Shown: positions 47,271 through 58,931 of the stretch, piece after piece
Layout: every line of letters starts with the position of its first letter
Position numbering within the stretch: position 1 is the first letter of the stretch
Assembly (NCBI GenBank): GCA_001465935.1
Contig: LNKV01000019.1
Location: 62,001-126,000 of the forward strand
Reading direction: 5' to 3'
DNA from: Clarireedia homoeocarpa
Taxonomy: Eukaryota; Ascomycota; Leotiomycetes; Helotiales; Rutstroemiaceae
Length of the DNA: 64,000 nt
Program-made: the position numbers and the translations under genes
Notes under the pieces: model-generated
Seen by the model: only the letters and a program-made list of their open reading frames with translations
Told to the model about the DNA's origin: nothing
Database searches by the model: none

Positions 47271-47705
47271 TACTGTATAGGCGTTCTGAGTGGATTGTTC
47301 CTTAAGATCCCGGATGTTCGTTTCTCTGGCATTCTTGCGATGATCAATTGAGAGCCATTATCGAGTAAAGCGATGATATCTCATTCATTATTCACTATAT
47401 GTATAACAATCATGAACCCCGCACAGACAACCATGCTTCGGATCCGGCTCCTTCGCCCCCCTCGTTCGTACGGGGCCACTGTGAAGTGGCCCCTGGCTGT
47501 ACGTTCTGACGAACTGGCGTTATGGGCGTTCTAGACTCCTATGTATATAAGTCTTGACTGCAGAATTTGGTTTCAGTAGATTAATGGAAGTCGCTAAATC
47601 CTCTGGCATGTTTCTTGTGAGTTTCGAACCTCAAAGTCACTCACTGGCTGACGTATTATTACACTCAATATTCTAAAGAAAGATACATTACTGCTATGGC
47701 ACATG
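47271..47705. other. Intergenic region
   Basis: About 430 bp between the pseudogene remnant and the 3' end of the disordered protein gene. No gene or repeat seen; contains the tetra-C/GC-rich inverted stretch GGGGCCACTGTGAAGTGGCCCC near 47484-47505, a possible hairpin. Confidence 0.4.
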
Positions 47706-48767
47706 CTAAATACTAGCGCGACCATCTCTCCTGCGATTCCGACTCCGACCATGACTGGTGTCGCTTTTCTTCTTCTTTTCAGGAGCTTCCAGCTCCGCCT
47801 TGGTACACAAATTGATATCTTTGATCCTCACCCATTCTGGAGGCAAGTCCTCAAACGTCCATTCTTCAAATACCTGATTCTTTTGCCCCAATATCGTCTT
47901 CAATCTCTCTACGTAGCCTGCTCGTCCCTTCTGCCAATCTGAATGAGATTTCTCAGACCATCTTTTTGGCTTTGCACAGGACTGCTTCAAACATTCCTCA
48001 ATGATAAATGTATTGCAATGTCTGAATGCATCCTTATGCTCTTCAAGTAGCAAGGAATACATTTTACCGGCTTCATTGCTGCTAAATGTTATACCTTCCT
48101 CTTGGTGCAAAATGCCGATCTTCAGCCTTTCCATTTCCTTCTCTCGCTCATTATTCAGGATATCTCGGATTACTTTAGTTTTCTCTAGACCCCCTAACTC
48201 AAACACCAACACCTGCATTTTCTTTTCCTTCGGCGGCTCTTGCTGCCTTTCGGTCCCTTTGGTATGTCGTGAAGCAACAGCAGAACTGCCCTGCAATTCC
48301 TTTGACAGTTCTTTCTGTCTTTCAGTTCCTTTTGAAACAACAACGCAAGTGCTCTGTGATCCATGTGACCTCTTTTCTGATATGTTCACTGATCGCTGTT
48401 CCGCTGATCGTTGTTCCGTGGATCTGTTTGACCTGTCCGCTGCCCTTGGCTCTTGCCGATCGACTGATTGAATTGATTCAATGTTGTCCATTGATCTTCT
48501 GGATTCCTCTGGCTTTTCCATCGACCGTTTGGATTCGGGTCTATCGATTGGCAAATGCTCCAAATCATTCACTGGCTTCTTGTTTACCGCTAGTCTTCTC
48601 CCCGGCTTCTCCACTAGTGATCCTCTTCCTTGTATATCTGAGCGATCGGATCCAGATTCCTCTAATGATGTGTTCAAACCCTTCTCTGACCTTTTCAAGG
48701 TTCGGTTCAAACCGCCACTGGCCCCCCTTTCCGCTGCCCGGCTTGGAACAGCATCTGTCCGAGACAT
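47706..48767 (-). CDS. Uncharacterised Ser/Arg/Glu-rich protein (353 aa)
   Basis: Single exon; the ATG at 48767 (MSRTDAVPSR) is chosen because the open frame upstream starts only with a non-ATG codon. Residues 1-200 are disordered and rich in Arg, Ser, Glu and Gln, with SR/ER steps such as RSTEQRSAEQRS. Residues about 215-335 look folded and helical: LVFELGGLEKTKVIRDILNN, a region ending in EECLKQS, then a Trp-rich stretch (FEEWTFEDLPPEWVRI). The C-terminus is basic (KKKKSD, RSRNRRRDGR) and may direct it to the nucleus. No known domain recognised. A long intact frame next to a pseudogene suggests a lineage-specific gene; not all such frames are expressed. Confidence 0.5.
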   Translation of the reverse strand: MSRTDAVPSRAAERGASGGLNRTLKRSEKGLNTSLEESGSDRSDIQGRGSLVEKPGRRLAVNKKPVNDLEHLPIDRPESKRSMEKPEESRRSMDNIESIQSVDRQEPRAADRSNRSTEQRSAEQRSVNISEKRSHGSQSTCVVVSKGTERQKELSKELQGSSAVASRHTKGTERQQEPPKEKKMQVLVFELGGLEKTKVIRDILNNEREKEMERLKIGILHQEEGITFSSNEAGKMYSLLLEEHKDAFRHCNTFIIEECLKQSCAKPKRWSEKSHSDWQKGRAGYVERLKTILGQKNQVFEEWTFEDLPPEWVRIKDINLCTKAELEAPEKKKKSDTSHGRSRNRRRDGRASI

Positions 48768-50626
48768 CTCGATGTAGATAGAGTACCACCTACATGCACC
48801 CAAGAAGAGTGAGGCCCTTGAAAAGCTCACGAGTTATTGAAGGATTTGCACTATACTCATTAGTATCCCGTTAAGCACGTGAACAGCTTTTGTAAAGAGG
48901 ATCTAATTACAAACACCGAAAGATTTTCTAATGGTCGCGTGTAGGTTTCCAGCCAGTAGCTAAAGGTGTTATATTGAGTTCGCATGCGCGCTTATATGTT
49001 AGACCTTTCCTTGAAGCTATCGTCCTTCATCAACTACACTCAGTTTTAAAGGAGTATGGCCGAGGCTGGCAGGTTTCAACAAGAGCAGACCTCCTCTGGG
49101 CTGTTTTAGTGGTTTGGAAACCAGACATAGAAACTTCTCAAGGTTCTTACTGATTGCCTAGTGCATATGCATCCTAAAAAAGAGCAAGGAAACACATATC
49201 TTGTGCGACTTATTGGGTCCGGGGCATTGTGACTTAACATAGACCATGGCTATGGTAAGCGCTGCGCGAGGCCACTGAAACAAGCGTTCTGTTGGATCTA
49301 GTAAACGGTCTACAATCGATATCCAACCCAGAAATAACGAGCGCTTCTGTTAGTGCCGGGCCATCTTCGCGGCGACCCCGTAGAGTGCACGAAAAAATTC
49401 TTCAGCTTAGAACGTTGCGACTTTGAGTGTTGTGTTCTTTGTGTGTGTCGACTTACTCAGCAGTAGGAACAATACTGCTCTGGATTTGTGCTCGCCTGCT
49501 GACGGCGGTCCAAGACTTCGAATATTCCGTCAGCATAGTTAACCAGCCATGAACCAGTTCAGCAACGGCCCAAAAGTATCAGGCGATCAACGGCCATTAG
49601 GTGAATCGTGTTCTACTCATACTTGGCAGCGGCCGAGAAGGATCGATCCTCCAGCACCATTCCACTTGGCCGAGCTGTCTGGCGTTGATATATATAAGTA
49701 AACGATGCGGGGCACCAAGTGGCATCAAACAGTGCCCTTTAGTGAAGTGCTGGAAGATCCAAAGCTGTGTGTGTGGCACACGAAAAGCGATTTCCAAATC
49801 TCTGTCTCACATCTCATCTGAATCGGTATAGTTCTAGAAGCATTTCACGTGCTTCTGCTTGAACCAGTCTCAGTCGCTTAACCAATCAGGCTAGGCTCGG
49901 TATGCCAAGCTTAATTTCACATCCAATTGCCCCAGCGAGGAAGTTTCTCTCTTTTCCTTTCCAACTTCTCATGCCCGACACCTCGTCGCCACTATCTTCT
50001 ATGTGCATTTCCAATATTTCTGTTATTATATGTATTATATGTATGGCAATGCTATCAAGCCCTTCCCTACTTGAAGGATCGAGGCATACGTATCCGTTAT
50101 ATTGGCCCAGACAGCTTCGCTACCTATTATTCTTCTTCTCTTATGTTTGCCAATGCTCTCGTCAGTGTCAGTTCCCGTATCGGTCATGTCTCAGAGCGTA
50201 TTTCCGTGCACTTGGCGATCCACCCAAATGGTATAAGACCTTCCTCCCAAGATCTCGGCATCACCCCTGAGCAACTCTGCACATTTGGAAATGAGACGGA
50301 TGTCCTATTTGATTATAGGAACTCAATGCCGATGCAAATCATGGCTATGCTAGACTTTGCTCTTGGCACCAATTCAGTTCACCTGAATGGCATTGCGGCA
50401 CCCCTGGAATCAACCCTTCGTCTTGCCGTCTATCATTCAATCTCGTAGGTCTGTCTGTCTCTTTACATGTTTCTCTGCTTTGCAAATACCACAAACGCAT
50501 ACACTCTTTCGCAATCATTTCCATGTTCATAGTCCCTCTTTTGACAATCAATTTTCTTACTTCTTTTTGGAGCGCACACCCCCCTTCCTTTACATACTTT
50601 TCTTTCCTGTTCCGCTTTCCTAAATC
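48768..50626. other. Gene-poor intergenic region (1.9 kb)
   Basis: Between the divergent disordered-protein gene and the GH76 gene. A 173-codon frame at 49927-50448 lacks an ATG near its start and was not accepted. The 300 bp before the GH76 ATG are C/T-rich on the plus strand (50450-50620), as often seen in strong fungal promoters. Nothing else is visible. Confidence 0.5.
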
Positions 50627-52102
50627 ATGAGAGTTTCCCCTTCTTTTGCCTACACGGCAGCCTTCTGCGTCCTTGCCGGACATGGCGTTGAAAGTGCCAT
50701 CACCCTTGATATCACCTCGACAACATCAATAAAAACAGCTGCAAGCACCATCGCATATGATTTGATGTCATATTATACCGGAAACAATACAGGAGATGTG
50801 CCGGGTAATCTGCCATCCCCATACTACTGGTGGGAAGCCGGCGCTATGTAAGTCTATCTTTTTGTTCGGTTCGTGGGAGAACACTTCTAACGCAGGTCCA
50901 GGTTCGGGACCATGATCAACTACTGGTACTACACAAATGATACCACTTACAACAACAACGTACAGCAAGCCTTATTACACCAGGCTGGAGATGACGGCGA
51001 TTTCATGCCAATGAATCAGACCAAGACGGAAGGAAACGATGATCAAGGGTTCTGGGGATTGGCAGCCATGACAGCGGCGGAAACAAACTTTCAAAACCCC
51101 CCTTCTCCAAATCCCGGTTGGCTTGCTCTCGCCCAAGGAGTCTTCAACACGCAAGCTTCACGATGGGATAACTCAACTTGCAATGGGGGATTTCGTTGGC
51201 AGATATTTACGTTCAACAATGGATACAACTATAAAAATAGTATCTCGAATGGCTGTATCTTCAATCTTGCTGCAAGATTAGCATTGTATACTGGCAACCA
51301 AACGTACGCGGATTGGGCTGAGAAGGTCTTCGATTGGGTGTATGGAGTTGGGCTGATGTCGGCGGACTACGATATTTATGATGGAACGCAGAATACGGAC
51401 AATTGTACTTCGAAGGATCACAATCGATGGTCTTACAATGCTGGAATATACTTACTCGGAAGTGCAGTTATGTATAACTATGTAAGTTGAGCACTTCACG
51501 TACTTTTCCACTTGTCTGCTAACCAAAATAAGACAAATGGCAGTAAAATCTGGGAACAGCGAGTCAGTGGAATTCTCAATGCGTCAACAGACTTTTTCGT
51601 GAACGGAGTAATGGTTGAAGCATGTGAATCTGGTGGAACATGCAACACCGATCAACGGTCCTTCAAGGCTTATTTTACACGATGGTTGGCGGCCACTACC
51701 AAATTGGCTCCGTTCACGTCTACGCAAATTATGAATCTGCTCTCGACAACCGCTACAGCGGCGGCGAAAACATGCACTGCAGGTAACCGTGGAAATCACT
51801 GTGGCCTGAAATGGACTACTGGCTCTAATGATGGGAGCACTGGGGTTGGAGAGCAAATGGCGGCATTGGAGGTAGTTCAGAGCATGTTGATACCTCAAAC
51901 GAGAGACTGGGTTAGCGCGGTCAAAGGAACTGGAACAAGTGTAGGAGATGCGGAGGCCGGAGCAGACTCAAGGTTCAATACGGATGGATCTGAGAATGAT
52001 CCTGTTACTGGTGGAGACAAGGCTGGTGCGGCGGTTCTCACGATGTTGATCATTGCGGGTGTTATTGGCGGAAGTGCTTTCATGGTTGTGGAGTGGTTTT
52101 GA
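50627..52102 (+). CDS. GH76 family endo-1,6-alpha-mannosidase, DFG5/DCW1-like (456 aa)
   Basis: Exons 50627-50847, 50902-51481 and 51533-52102; introns of 54 and 51 bp, with the first acceptor chosen (CCAG at 50901) to give [14 protein letters not shown] signal peptide (residues 1-22) is followed by [22 protein letters not shown] and NDDQGFW with the catalytic Asp pair at residues 120-121. [12 protein letters not shown] and [25 protein letters not shown] are typical of GH76. About ten N-glycosylation sequons are present. The C-terminus ends in a hydrophobic stretch ([21 protein letters not shown]) after a small-residue spacer, consistent with a GPI signal. The yeast homologues transfer GPI-anchored mannoproteins into the cell wall and are needed for wall growth. 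A 5' pyrimidine-rich tract precedes the ATG. Confidence 0.95.
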
Positions 52103-52915
52103 TGGGTTGTCGGACAATTTATGTGCGCCCTTGTAAAACATCTTGATTCATATCTGTAAAGCATATCTGCATGGGAAGGCGTTCTTCTACTCGGAATATA
52201 GGGAATAAGGCTATATGCGCAGGAAGCGCGGCGTTTTTACGGTCTGGGTTCTTGATATTAATGGTGGACTATGGGTTCCTCCTCCCACCTGGGCTAAGTT
52301 CAGCATTCAATTTCAAGATTTGCTGTTTAGAAAGAAAAATTAGCAAAAGCCAACGAGCTAAATTTACTTATTTTATCTATGTGCCACTTTCAAATGCTTC
52401 CCCACGCCGTGAATCATTACTCCAAGTGGAGTCTTGCGGCGGGGCACGATGTAGACTTCTTTCGCTGCATACCAACCATCTACTTGACCTGCGTAGTCCT
52501 TTAATAAGGCTAGTTGGAAAGTTGGAGGCAGTTTCTCTGGAGCGGCCCAAGGTTGCCAAATACCTCAAGCGGCCTCGACAGTTTTTGATGCTCTGCTGGC
52601 GTACATGTGAGATTTTGAGCTGGAAATGCATTGATATTGGTCCATTTGGAGATACCCCCACTCAGCATATGGCTCAATTGTTGTTGGTGCTACCTACCCC
52701 TCTTTCTGTTACTACCTTACCAGTTTCAACCATTTGCATCTGACTTCCTATCCTCGATCTCTTGTCTAGTTTCCTTCAACATTATATTGACTTACCTGTC
52801 GCTGTAACAATTACGAGTTGGAAAAGTATTGGAAGCTGTATTATTTTGCTTCACTGTCTACTATTGACACTATTTCACTAAGACCAGAATCCTACTCAAT
52901 CTTGTCATCGTCAAT
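52103..52915. other. Intergenic region
   Basis: About 810 bp between two same-strand genes; must contain the GH76 3' UTR and the P450 promoter. A 190-codon frame at 52171-52743 begins with ATG but has no motif or splice support and is treated as chance. Confidence 0.5.
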
Positions 52916-55530
52916 ATGTTTCACGTTCTAAAAATATTCCTAGCTTCCTCAATTCTGCTATTCCTAATCTACAAGCTATGGACCAAGCTCAACACAACTT
53001 CAACCTATCCTCTCCCACCAGGTCCTCCGCCTGATCTCATCATTGGAAATTTCCGCCAAATCCCCTCAAGCAGAGCTGAGCTTACATATATTGAATGGAG
53101 CAAGCAATACAGCAAGTTTGTTCTTTTTCATACCGTCTAAATAAATCTAACAAACACTTTAGACTCTGATGTCATCTATATCAATATCATCGGCACACCA
53201 GCAATCATCCTCAACAGCGTCAAAGCAGCCGTCGCGCTACTTGATAGACGCGGTTCAAAGTATAGTGATAGACCGAGTTTTGCTTTCTATGATGAGTATG
53301 ATCTTTCCTGATCCACCTCTCTGCATGTCCCCCTCAGCCGTGTCACCAAAGTTAACTCATACCCAAACAGACAAGGCTGGATCGAGACTTTGACATTCAT
53401 GAGTCGAGGGCCGTCTTTCCGCAAGCATAGAAAGATATTACAAAGTGAATTCACAAAGAAAAATTGTATTAAGTATCGTGGCGCTCAGACGAAAGGAGCG
53501 AAGAAGTTGATTATGAGGTTTTTAAAAAGTCAAGAGGATTGGAAGGAATTGGTTGTTCTGTGAGTTCTTCCTAACAGATCGCTGATGGATGTTAATGTGA
53601 TGTGTGGGATATGAAGGTACGCTGTGACGATCATTCTCGATATTGCGTATGGCATTACAGGAGATGGCTCGGATGCGAAGATGTATATTGAGGTGGCACG
53701 TAAAGGGACGGATGCAATTTCTAAAGGAGGGCAGCCGGGGAGTTCGGCTGTGGATATTTTCCCCTGGCGTAGGTTTATTTTTGTGCCTATTCCACTTGTC
53801 CTACCTGTCCTACCTGCCCCACTTGACATAATTCACATATCATGGCATCTTTTCATGCTGACGAGTTGCACAGTTCGAAAACTTCCACGCTGGTTTACCT
53901 TGATTCCTTCGTTGGAGTTGGCACGAAAGTCTTATCTAGATGTGACGGCATTACATGAAGTTCCCTTTGCAGCCGTGAAGCGGGCGTTGGTGAGTGTATC
54001 CTATTAAATACTCGTCTAGTTAACACACCTGCAACCTCATGATATAAAAGATTCTCACTGGTACGTGATATAGGCAGAAGGAACCACCAAACCCTGCTTG
54101 ATGCACAGAATGATGTCACAGATCTCAGACCAGAAGTTTGATCAAAAGGACCGCTCTGCAGAAACCATCACGGAAGCGGACACTAAAGGTGTCGGCGGGA
54201 CAGTTTTCGTTGCTGCTCAGGATACAGTAGGTGGCCTTCCTTATAAACTTATTTATTGATCTCCCACCACGCCTTCTGCTTGTTGCACGAACTTATATAT
54301 TGCATTGGACGGATAGACCTCCGGAACTATGGTGATGTTCATCTTATGCATGACGCTCAACCCCGAAGTCCAGGAAAAAGCATGGCTGGAACTAGACACA
54401 GTGATTGGGAGGGAGAGATTACCTGAACTGGACGATAGAGAGAAGTTGCCGTACGTGGAACGTGTTCTCCAAGAGGTTTATCGGTATGTTATGTGTCTTG
54501 GTTTCATGCAAAGGAGTATTCGATCTAGTAGCTAATTTCACGTAGATGGTTTCCAGTTGTGTCTCAAGGTTAGCTCCCATCTTCACTCCTAATTTATTCT
54601 AATGACTTCTGGCCAAGATGGTGGATTGACAAGCGTAGGAGTTCCGCATAAATCGACCGAAGATGATTTCTACGAGGGCATGTTCATACCTAAAGGTATG
54701 TCATATGCGCTTCCACACTTTACCAATTCTTTAAGCAATGATATCAAACTAACCCCCCTTTTAGGGTATTTTCGCCTTACTAAGCTTATCTTTACCCTTC
54801 AGCTCCCAGCTTGCAGTTCACTGACCTAACACACCAGTTCCCTGGTCATTCCCAACGCTTACGCCATTACTCACGACCCTGCGCTCTATCATGAACCTGA
54901 AGTCTTCAATCCCGATCGTTATGCTAGTACCGAGGAGGGAGGACGCGACGAACCGTTTCCTGTCGGGCATTTTGGGTTCGGGAGGAGGTTTGTACTTGTG
55001 TCTTATCTCTCGCCCTCATTCCTCCCTTCTCCATCCCAGTTTTTCTACCCTCTCTCTACCCTTCCTAAAAACTTTTCTCCCGCCTCTTTATTTGCCTAGC
55101 TCTTTACTGCTAACATATTCCTAACCTAGAATATGTCCCGGCCGACACCTCGCCGACGCAAGCGTATGGATTGCCTTAGCGACTATCTTGCATACCTTGA
55201 GGATCAGCAAGAAGCGTGATAGCAACGGGAAGGAAATTACTCCGCATCCAGAGATATTTACTGGTATTACCACGTGCGTTCCTCTTTTTTCTTTCTGTTG
55301 TTGCTTGATCCGGGGGAGGAAAGGAGAGACAGGGGAAAAGTGGCGATCGGTGAGAAATGGAGGTCGAGGAGGAGCAAAGGAAAATAAAGGATAGAGGAGC
55401 AGAGGAGCAGAGGAGCAGAGGATGATTTTTCTATGCTAAATCACTGACTTGTTGCATTAGTCAAGTGAGCGAATTCCCATGTGAGTTCCAGGAACGATTT
55501 CAAGGAGTGGAGAAATTACTTGTGGTTTGA
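52916..55530 (+). CDS. Cytochrome P450 monooxygenase, 12 (possibly 13) exons (about 523 aa)
   Basis: Exons 52916-53111, 53163-53295, 53371-53559, 53617-53768, 53874-53989, 54074-54226, 54317-54483, 54546-54568, 54618-54695, 54838-54987, 55130-55273 and 55461-55530. Intron 1 uses a GC donor (GCAAGT). One 1-nt exon at 54765 is needed between exons 9 and 10 to keep the frame. An N-terminal membrane helix precedes PLPPGPPPDLIIGN. The I-helix reads GTVFVAAQDTTSGT, the K-helix ERVLQEVYRW (ExxR), and the haem loop FGFGRRICPGRHLAD with the Cys ligand. The pattern is that of microsomal class II fungal P450s of the CYP64/O-methylsterigmatocystin oxidoreductase-like group; the substrate is unknown. No other biosynthetic gene is adjacent, so a role in secondary metabolism is only possible. 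Confidence 0.88.
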
Positions 55531-57821
55531 GGATGGCGAAGTTGGATAGAGAGCAGAGAAAGGGAGGGTAGGGATTATGACGGGCGCGATGATGGTGGCA
55601 ATGGAGTTATGCATGTGATATTTTTGTCCGTGGAAATCTTGGGTGTGATGCTGAACATGTTTAATGGCATCTTGTCTGGTGATGTTTAGTGATGGTTGAT
55701 GGCGGTTGAGGGTCTGAAACAGATTCGAAAGGCTGGACAGTCAAAACTCGCAATTCAGCCGAAGGACCTTTGACGGAAACGATACTTTATTTCGACGTAA
55801 TGATACAGACTTCTTGATCTTAGCGAAATCAAGCACTGCGCCCCACTATGAATATGACACGCATGATATGACATGAATGATAACAATCGTGCTACACGTA
55901 CATCGGAAGTATAACTCTCTCGAAAGCAAGCAGAGAAGTAGAGCACTATGAAAGCAATATAGAGATATTGAAGCTGGACGAAGATAACTGATAGAAAAGT
56001 ATATCATGATAGAATCAATAACACTTCCCTTGTGTCTCCATATTTCTGCGCATCGCAAATGAAAGGCCTTGGAATACAGTATCAACCAGAAACTAGCTAT
56101 GCAAAGCCGGCAGCATGCATATTCCGTTTACTATACTCCCAGCCAGAAGAAAGAAGACGCCCTTTCCACCTATCTTCCATCATGGTATACCGCCATCACC
56201 ACATCAAGAAAGTAAAAGAAGCATAATGGTCACACTAAGCTGCTGCACCGACTACTGTCGCATGAGGGCATACTGGCACATCGGAAACTTCTTCTCCTGG
56301 CTCGACGACAATATGATTCTCTTGGACTCCGAACCGCTGGGTAGAAAAAACCGCGCATATCGACATCGACATGCTCACGCGATCGTGGCGATACGTTCTG
56401 AGGCTGTAGAGCCCGCAGAGTCCGCACCGATGCATATATCTACCGTTCCTATCTATCTCAAGATACTATGCCATATTCGCGCATTAGCGATTACCACCTC
56501 GAGCCCAACGAATTCCGTATATATACTTCAACTTGAAGTTGAATGGACTTGTGCTGGGCTTGGGAAGGTTGTTATTGTGCAATATTAGTTGCATGAGAGA
56601 GGCCCGCATTTGATGCTTTGAAGATGGGGGAGGGGTGGTTGGAGAGGTGTGAGGGGTAGATTCGTGCTCGAGTGGAAAGAAGCTAGATGGGCGGGGTAAG
56701 GCGGTATGGGGACTGGAACAGAGACTGAGCGGAAGCTGGGTTAGAGATTAAGTGGGAGGCTGGGATAGTATTAGAGCAGAGCAAGAACATGGAAAGGGTT
56801 TGAGCAGAAATAGTATGTTTGGCTCTCTTGATTGTTTCTTACCTTCACGTCTGACAGAGACCAAGGTCAAGACATGTTGGTTGGAGGTTGGGTTGTATTC
56901 GCGTGTTATGGCCTTCGCCAGAATCATATCTCAAGGCTTTAGTTAAATAGATCATGTTTTTGTCGAATGAAGTCCATTTTATATCGTCTCGTGCTCTCTT
57001 CTTGTGCCAGTTTATATGTACACTTTCCGTGAGTGTGCCAACGACATGGCCGTTTGTCCGATCGATATCATGGAACGTAGAACCAAGTACTCTCCGCGTC
57101 GCATCTCTCTTCACATCGTGCTCGTTTTACCCGTCCGGTTGAGTGATCCATCGTCACATCCGTCCTCAATCGACCAGCAGATCTGCGCGTTTCCCTCTGG
57201 ATAAAGTCATCTGCGGTGACCTTCGATAAACCAGCTCGGAGGCTGGGTGGAATCCGAATTTATTGAAATTTCCTGTCGTTCGTTACTAAACCACTTCTCG
57301 ATCCCTGCACAACCTCAACCCTCGTTCCACGCTCGTTCTAACTAACGAATTGCGGGTCTCCCGCCTGCACATCACGCTGCGAACCTGTCAGAAGAACGGC
57401 CAAAAAGCGTTAGGTAGAGGCAATAAATGGTCGGTGAAGGGAAGGACTTGGGGTGGAGCAGAGTATAGCTCATCTCCACGTCACATAAAACTCCATGGGA
57501 AGTTGTTCCGCAAGTCTTTGGATTGGTTTTGTCGCTTGGAAATGGGCGCGTGTCTCCAATCATGGCGGGGTAATAGTTGTGTGATTCTCTTTCGTTTTCA
57601 GGGCTCGGTATACATTAGGGAGTGAGGTGAGTGAGCGAGGTGAGTGAGGTGTGCTACGAGCTGCAACTAACGGTAAGTTCCATTTTTATCACCTGCCAGT
57701 CTCGACTTTTAATATTTGTTCGCAGTATTCGATCTTCAAATATCTTCTCTTTTGTACTCTATATACATATACAACCACTGGCTATTATCACGGCCTTGCG
57801 GGTTAACTTATTGCAAGAATC
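55531..57821. other. Gene-poor intergenic region (2.3 kb)
   Basis: Short overlapping frames on both strands only. A 157-codon frame at 56115-56588 and its antisense frames show no motif. Holds the promoter of the 2EXR/F-box-like gene, pyrimidine-rich near its ATG. No repeat or RNA gene seen. Confidence 0.5.
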
Positions 57822-58931
57822 ATGAATCTCTCGGAGTTGGTGGATCACGACCGAGCATTTGGTCATGATGTCGATTCCCTACAAGCGGCCAACGAATACC
57901 TTATGCGCTCTCTGTATGCGACAGCAAGGAAATACAACCAAGTCTGGGAAGAGCTAGAAACCATCAAGGCATCAACCGGTCTCTACGACAAACACCTGCT
58001 ATTCCTCTCTCTGCCTCGAGAAGTTCGTGATCAGATATACCTCTACGCACTGCAAGCACCACGAGAAGCTTTCGTCGGAGTGCGGCACACCGCGATGCTC
58101 TCCTGCAACACCTACCCGAACTCTGCGCACTATCCCTTCAAGCCACCCACACCTGGCCTCCTCCTAGTAAACAAGCAAATTCAATCCGAAGCGACTGAAG
58201 TGCTCTATTCGCACAACAAATTCGCATTCCACAACCCACGCGAGCTATTCGATTTCCAAGACCAGGTTGGGGCGCTGAATTGTGCTTTGGTCCGGCACAT
58301 CAAGATTTCGGTTCTTTTTGTCGACGAGTCGACGTATGTGCCTATGGAGTTCGTCGCTCCCTGCGATTATGAAAATATCCCGTCACACTGGGTGAAGGCG
58401 CTCACAGAGTCAAAATTAAATCATATTGTGGGAATGCAGGTGGATGCGGATTCGGTAGACGGTATGCATCTGCAAGCCATGCCGCCTCATTTGTACAAGG
58501 CGATCCTCGCAACATTTGCAAGAAATAAAAATGCGCCGTCGGAACCGCAATTAGTACTAAAAGGTTTCCGATACGGAGAAGACGAGAAGTTTCCGAGGAG
58601 TTGGAAGGTTACGACAGAGCAGTGGTTGGAAGTGGATTGGATACCGAATGCAGTTGATGAGTCCGAGCCGTATTGGAATTCCTCGCAGATTGATTCTAAT
58701 GAGACACATAATTTATGGGAAGAGAGTGAAGGATCGCCTGGGGAAGATGGGGATTCGATGGATGAGGATTCTGATGAGGCTGAAGGGCAAGGAGAGGTGA
58801 ACGGAGGGATACCGACGTTGTTTAATGAGCTTGGGGAGTTAATGGAAGGGGACTTTATAGATTCGGATTCGGATGCTGGGTCGGAGGATTCTTTCTATAC
58901 CGCAGCGCCGTGGGCAGGAATAAGGGATTAG
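57822..58931 (+). CDS. 2EXR/F-box-like fungal protein (369 aa)
   Basis: Single exon, first ATG of the frame. Residues 1-50 are helical with coiled-coil character (ARKYNQVWEELETI). FLSLPREVRDQIYLYAL (about residues 64-80) is the leucine/proline/arginine-rich motif seen at the start of fungal 2EXR and F-box-like domains, and PGLLLVNKQIQSEATEVLYSHNKFAF is the typical second block. The last 90 residues are highly acidic (EEDSDEAEGQGE, SDSDAGSEDS). Filamentous fungi carry dozens of such proteins, mostly of unknown function. An F-box would link a substrate to an SCF ubiquitin ligase, but the canonical Skp1 contacts are not obvious here. No membrane segment or signal peptide. Confidence 0.8.
   Translation: MNLSELVDHDRAFGHDVDSLQAANEYLMRSLYATARKYNQVWEELETIKASTGLYDKHLLFLSLPREVRDQIYLYALQAPREAFVGVRHTAMLSCNTYPNSAHYPFKPPTPGLLLVNKQIQSEATEVLYSHNKFAFHNPRELFDFQDQVGALNCALVRHIKISVLFVDESTYVPMEFVAPCDYENIPSHWVKALTESKLNHIVGMQVDADSVDGMHLQAMPPHLYKAILATFARNKNAPSEPQLVLKGFRYGEDEKFPRSWKVTTEQWLEVDWIPNAVDESEPYWNSSQIDSNETHNLWEESEGSPGEDGDSMDEDSDEAEGQGEVNGGIPTLFNELGELMEGDFIDSDSDAGSEDSFYTAAPWAGIRD

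Noticed and set aside
49927..50448. 173-codon frame before the GH76 gene
   Set aside because: It opens with a non-ATG codon, the first ATG is far inside, and composition is not gene-like.
52171..52743. 190-codon ATG frame between GH76 and P450
   Set aside because: No domain, no splice signals, and it lies where the two UTRs and the P450 promoter must be.
56115..56588. 157-codon frame and its antisense counterparts
   Set aside because: Open on both strands without any recognisable motif; treated as chance.
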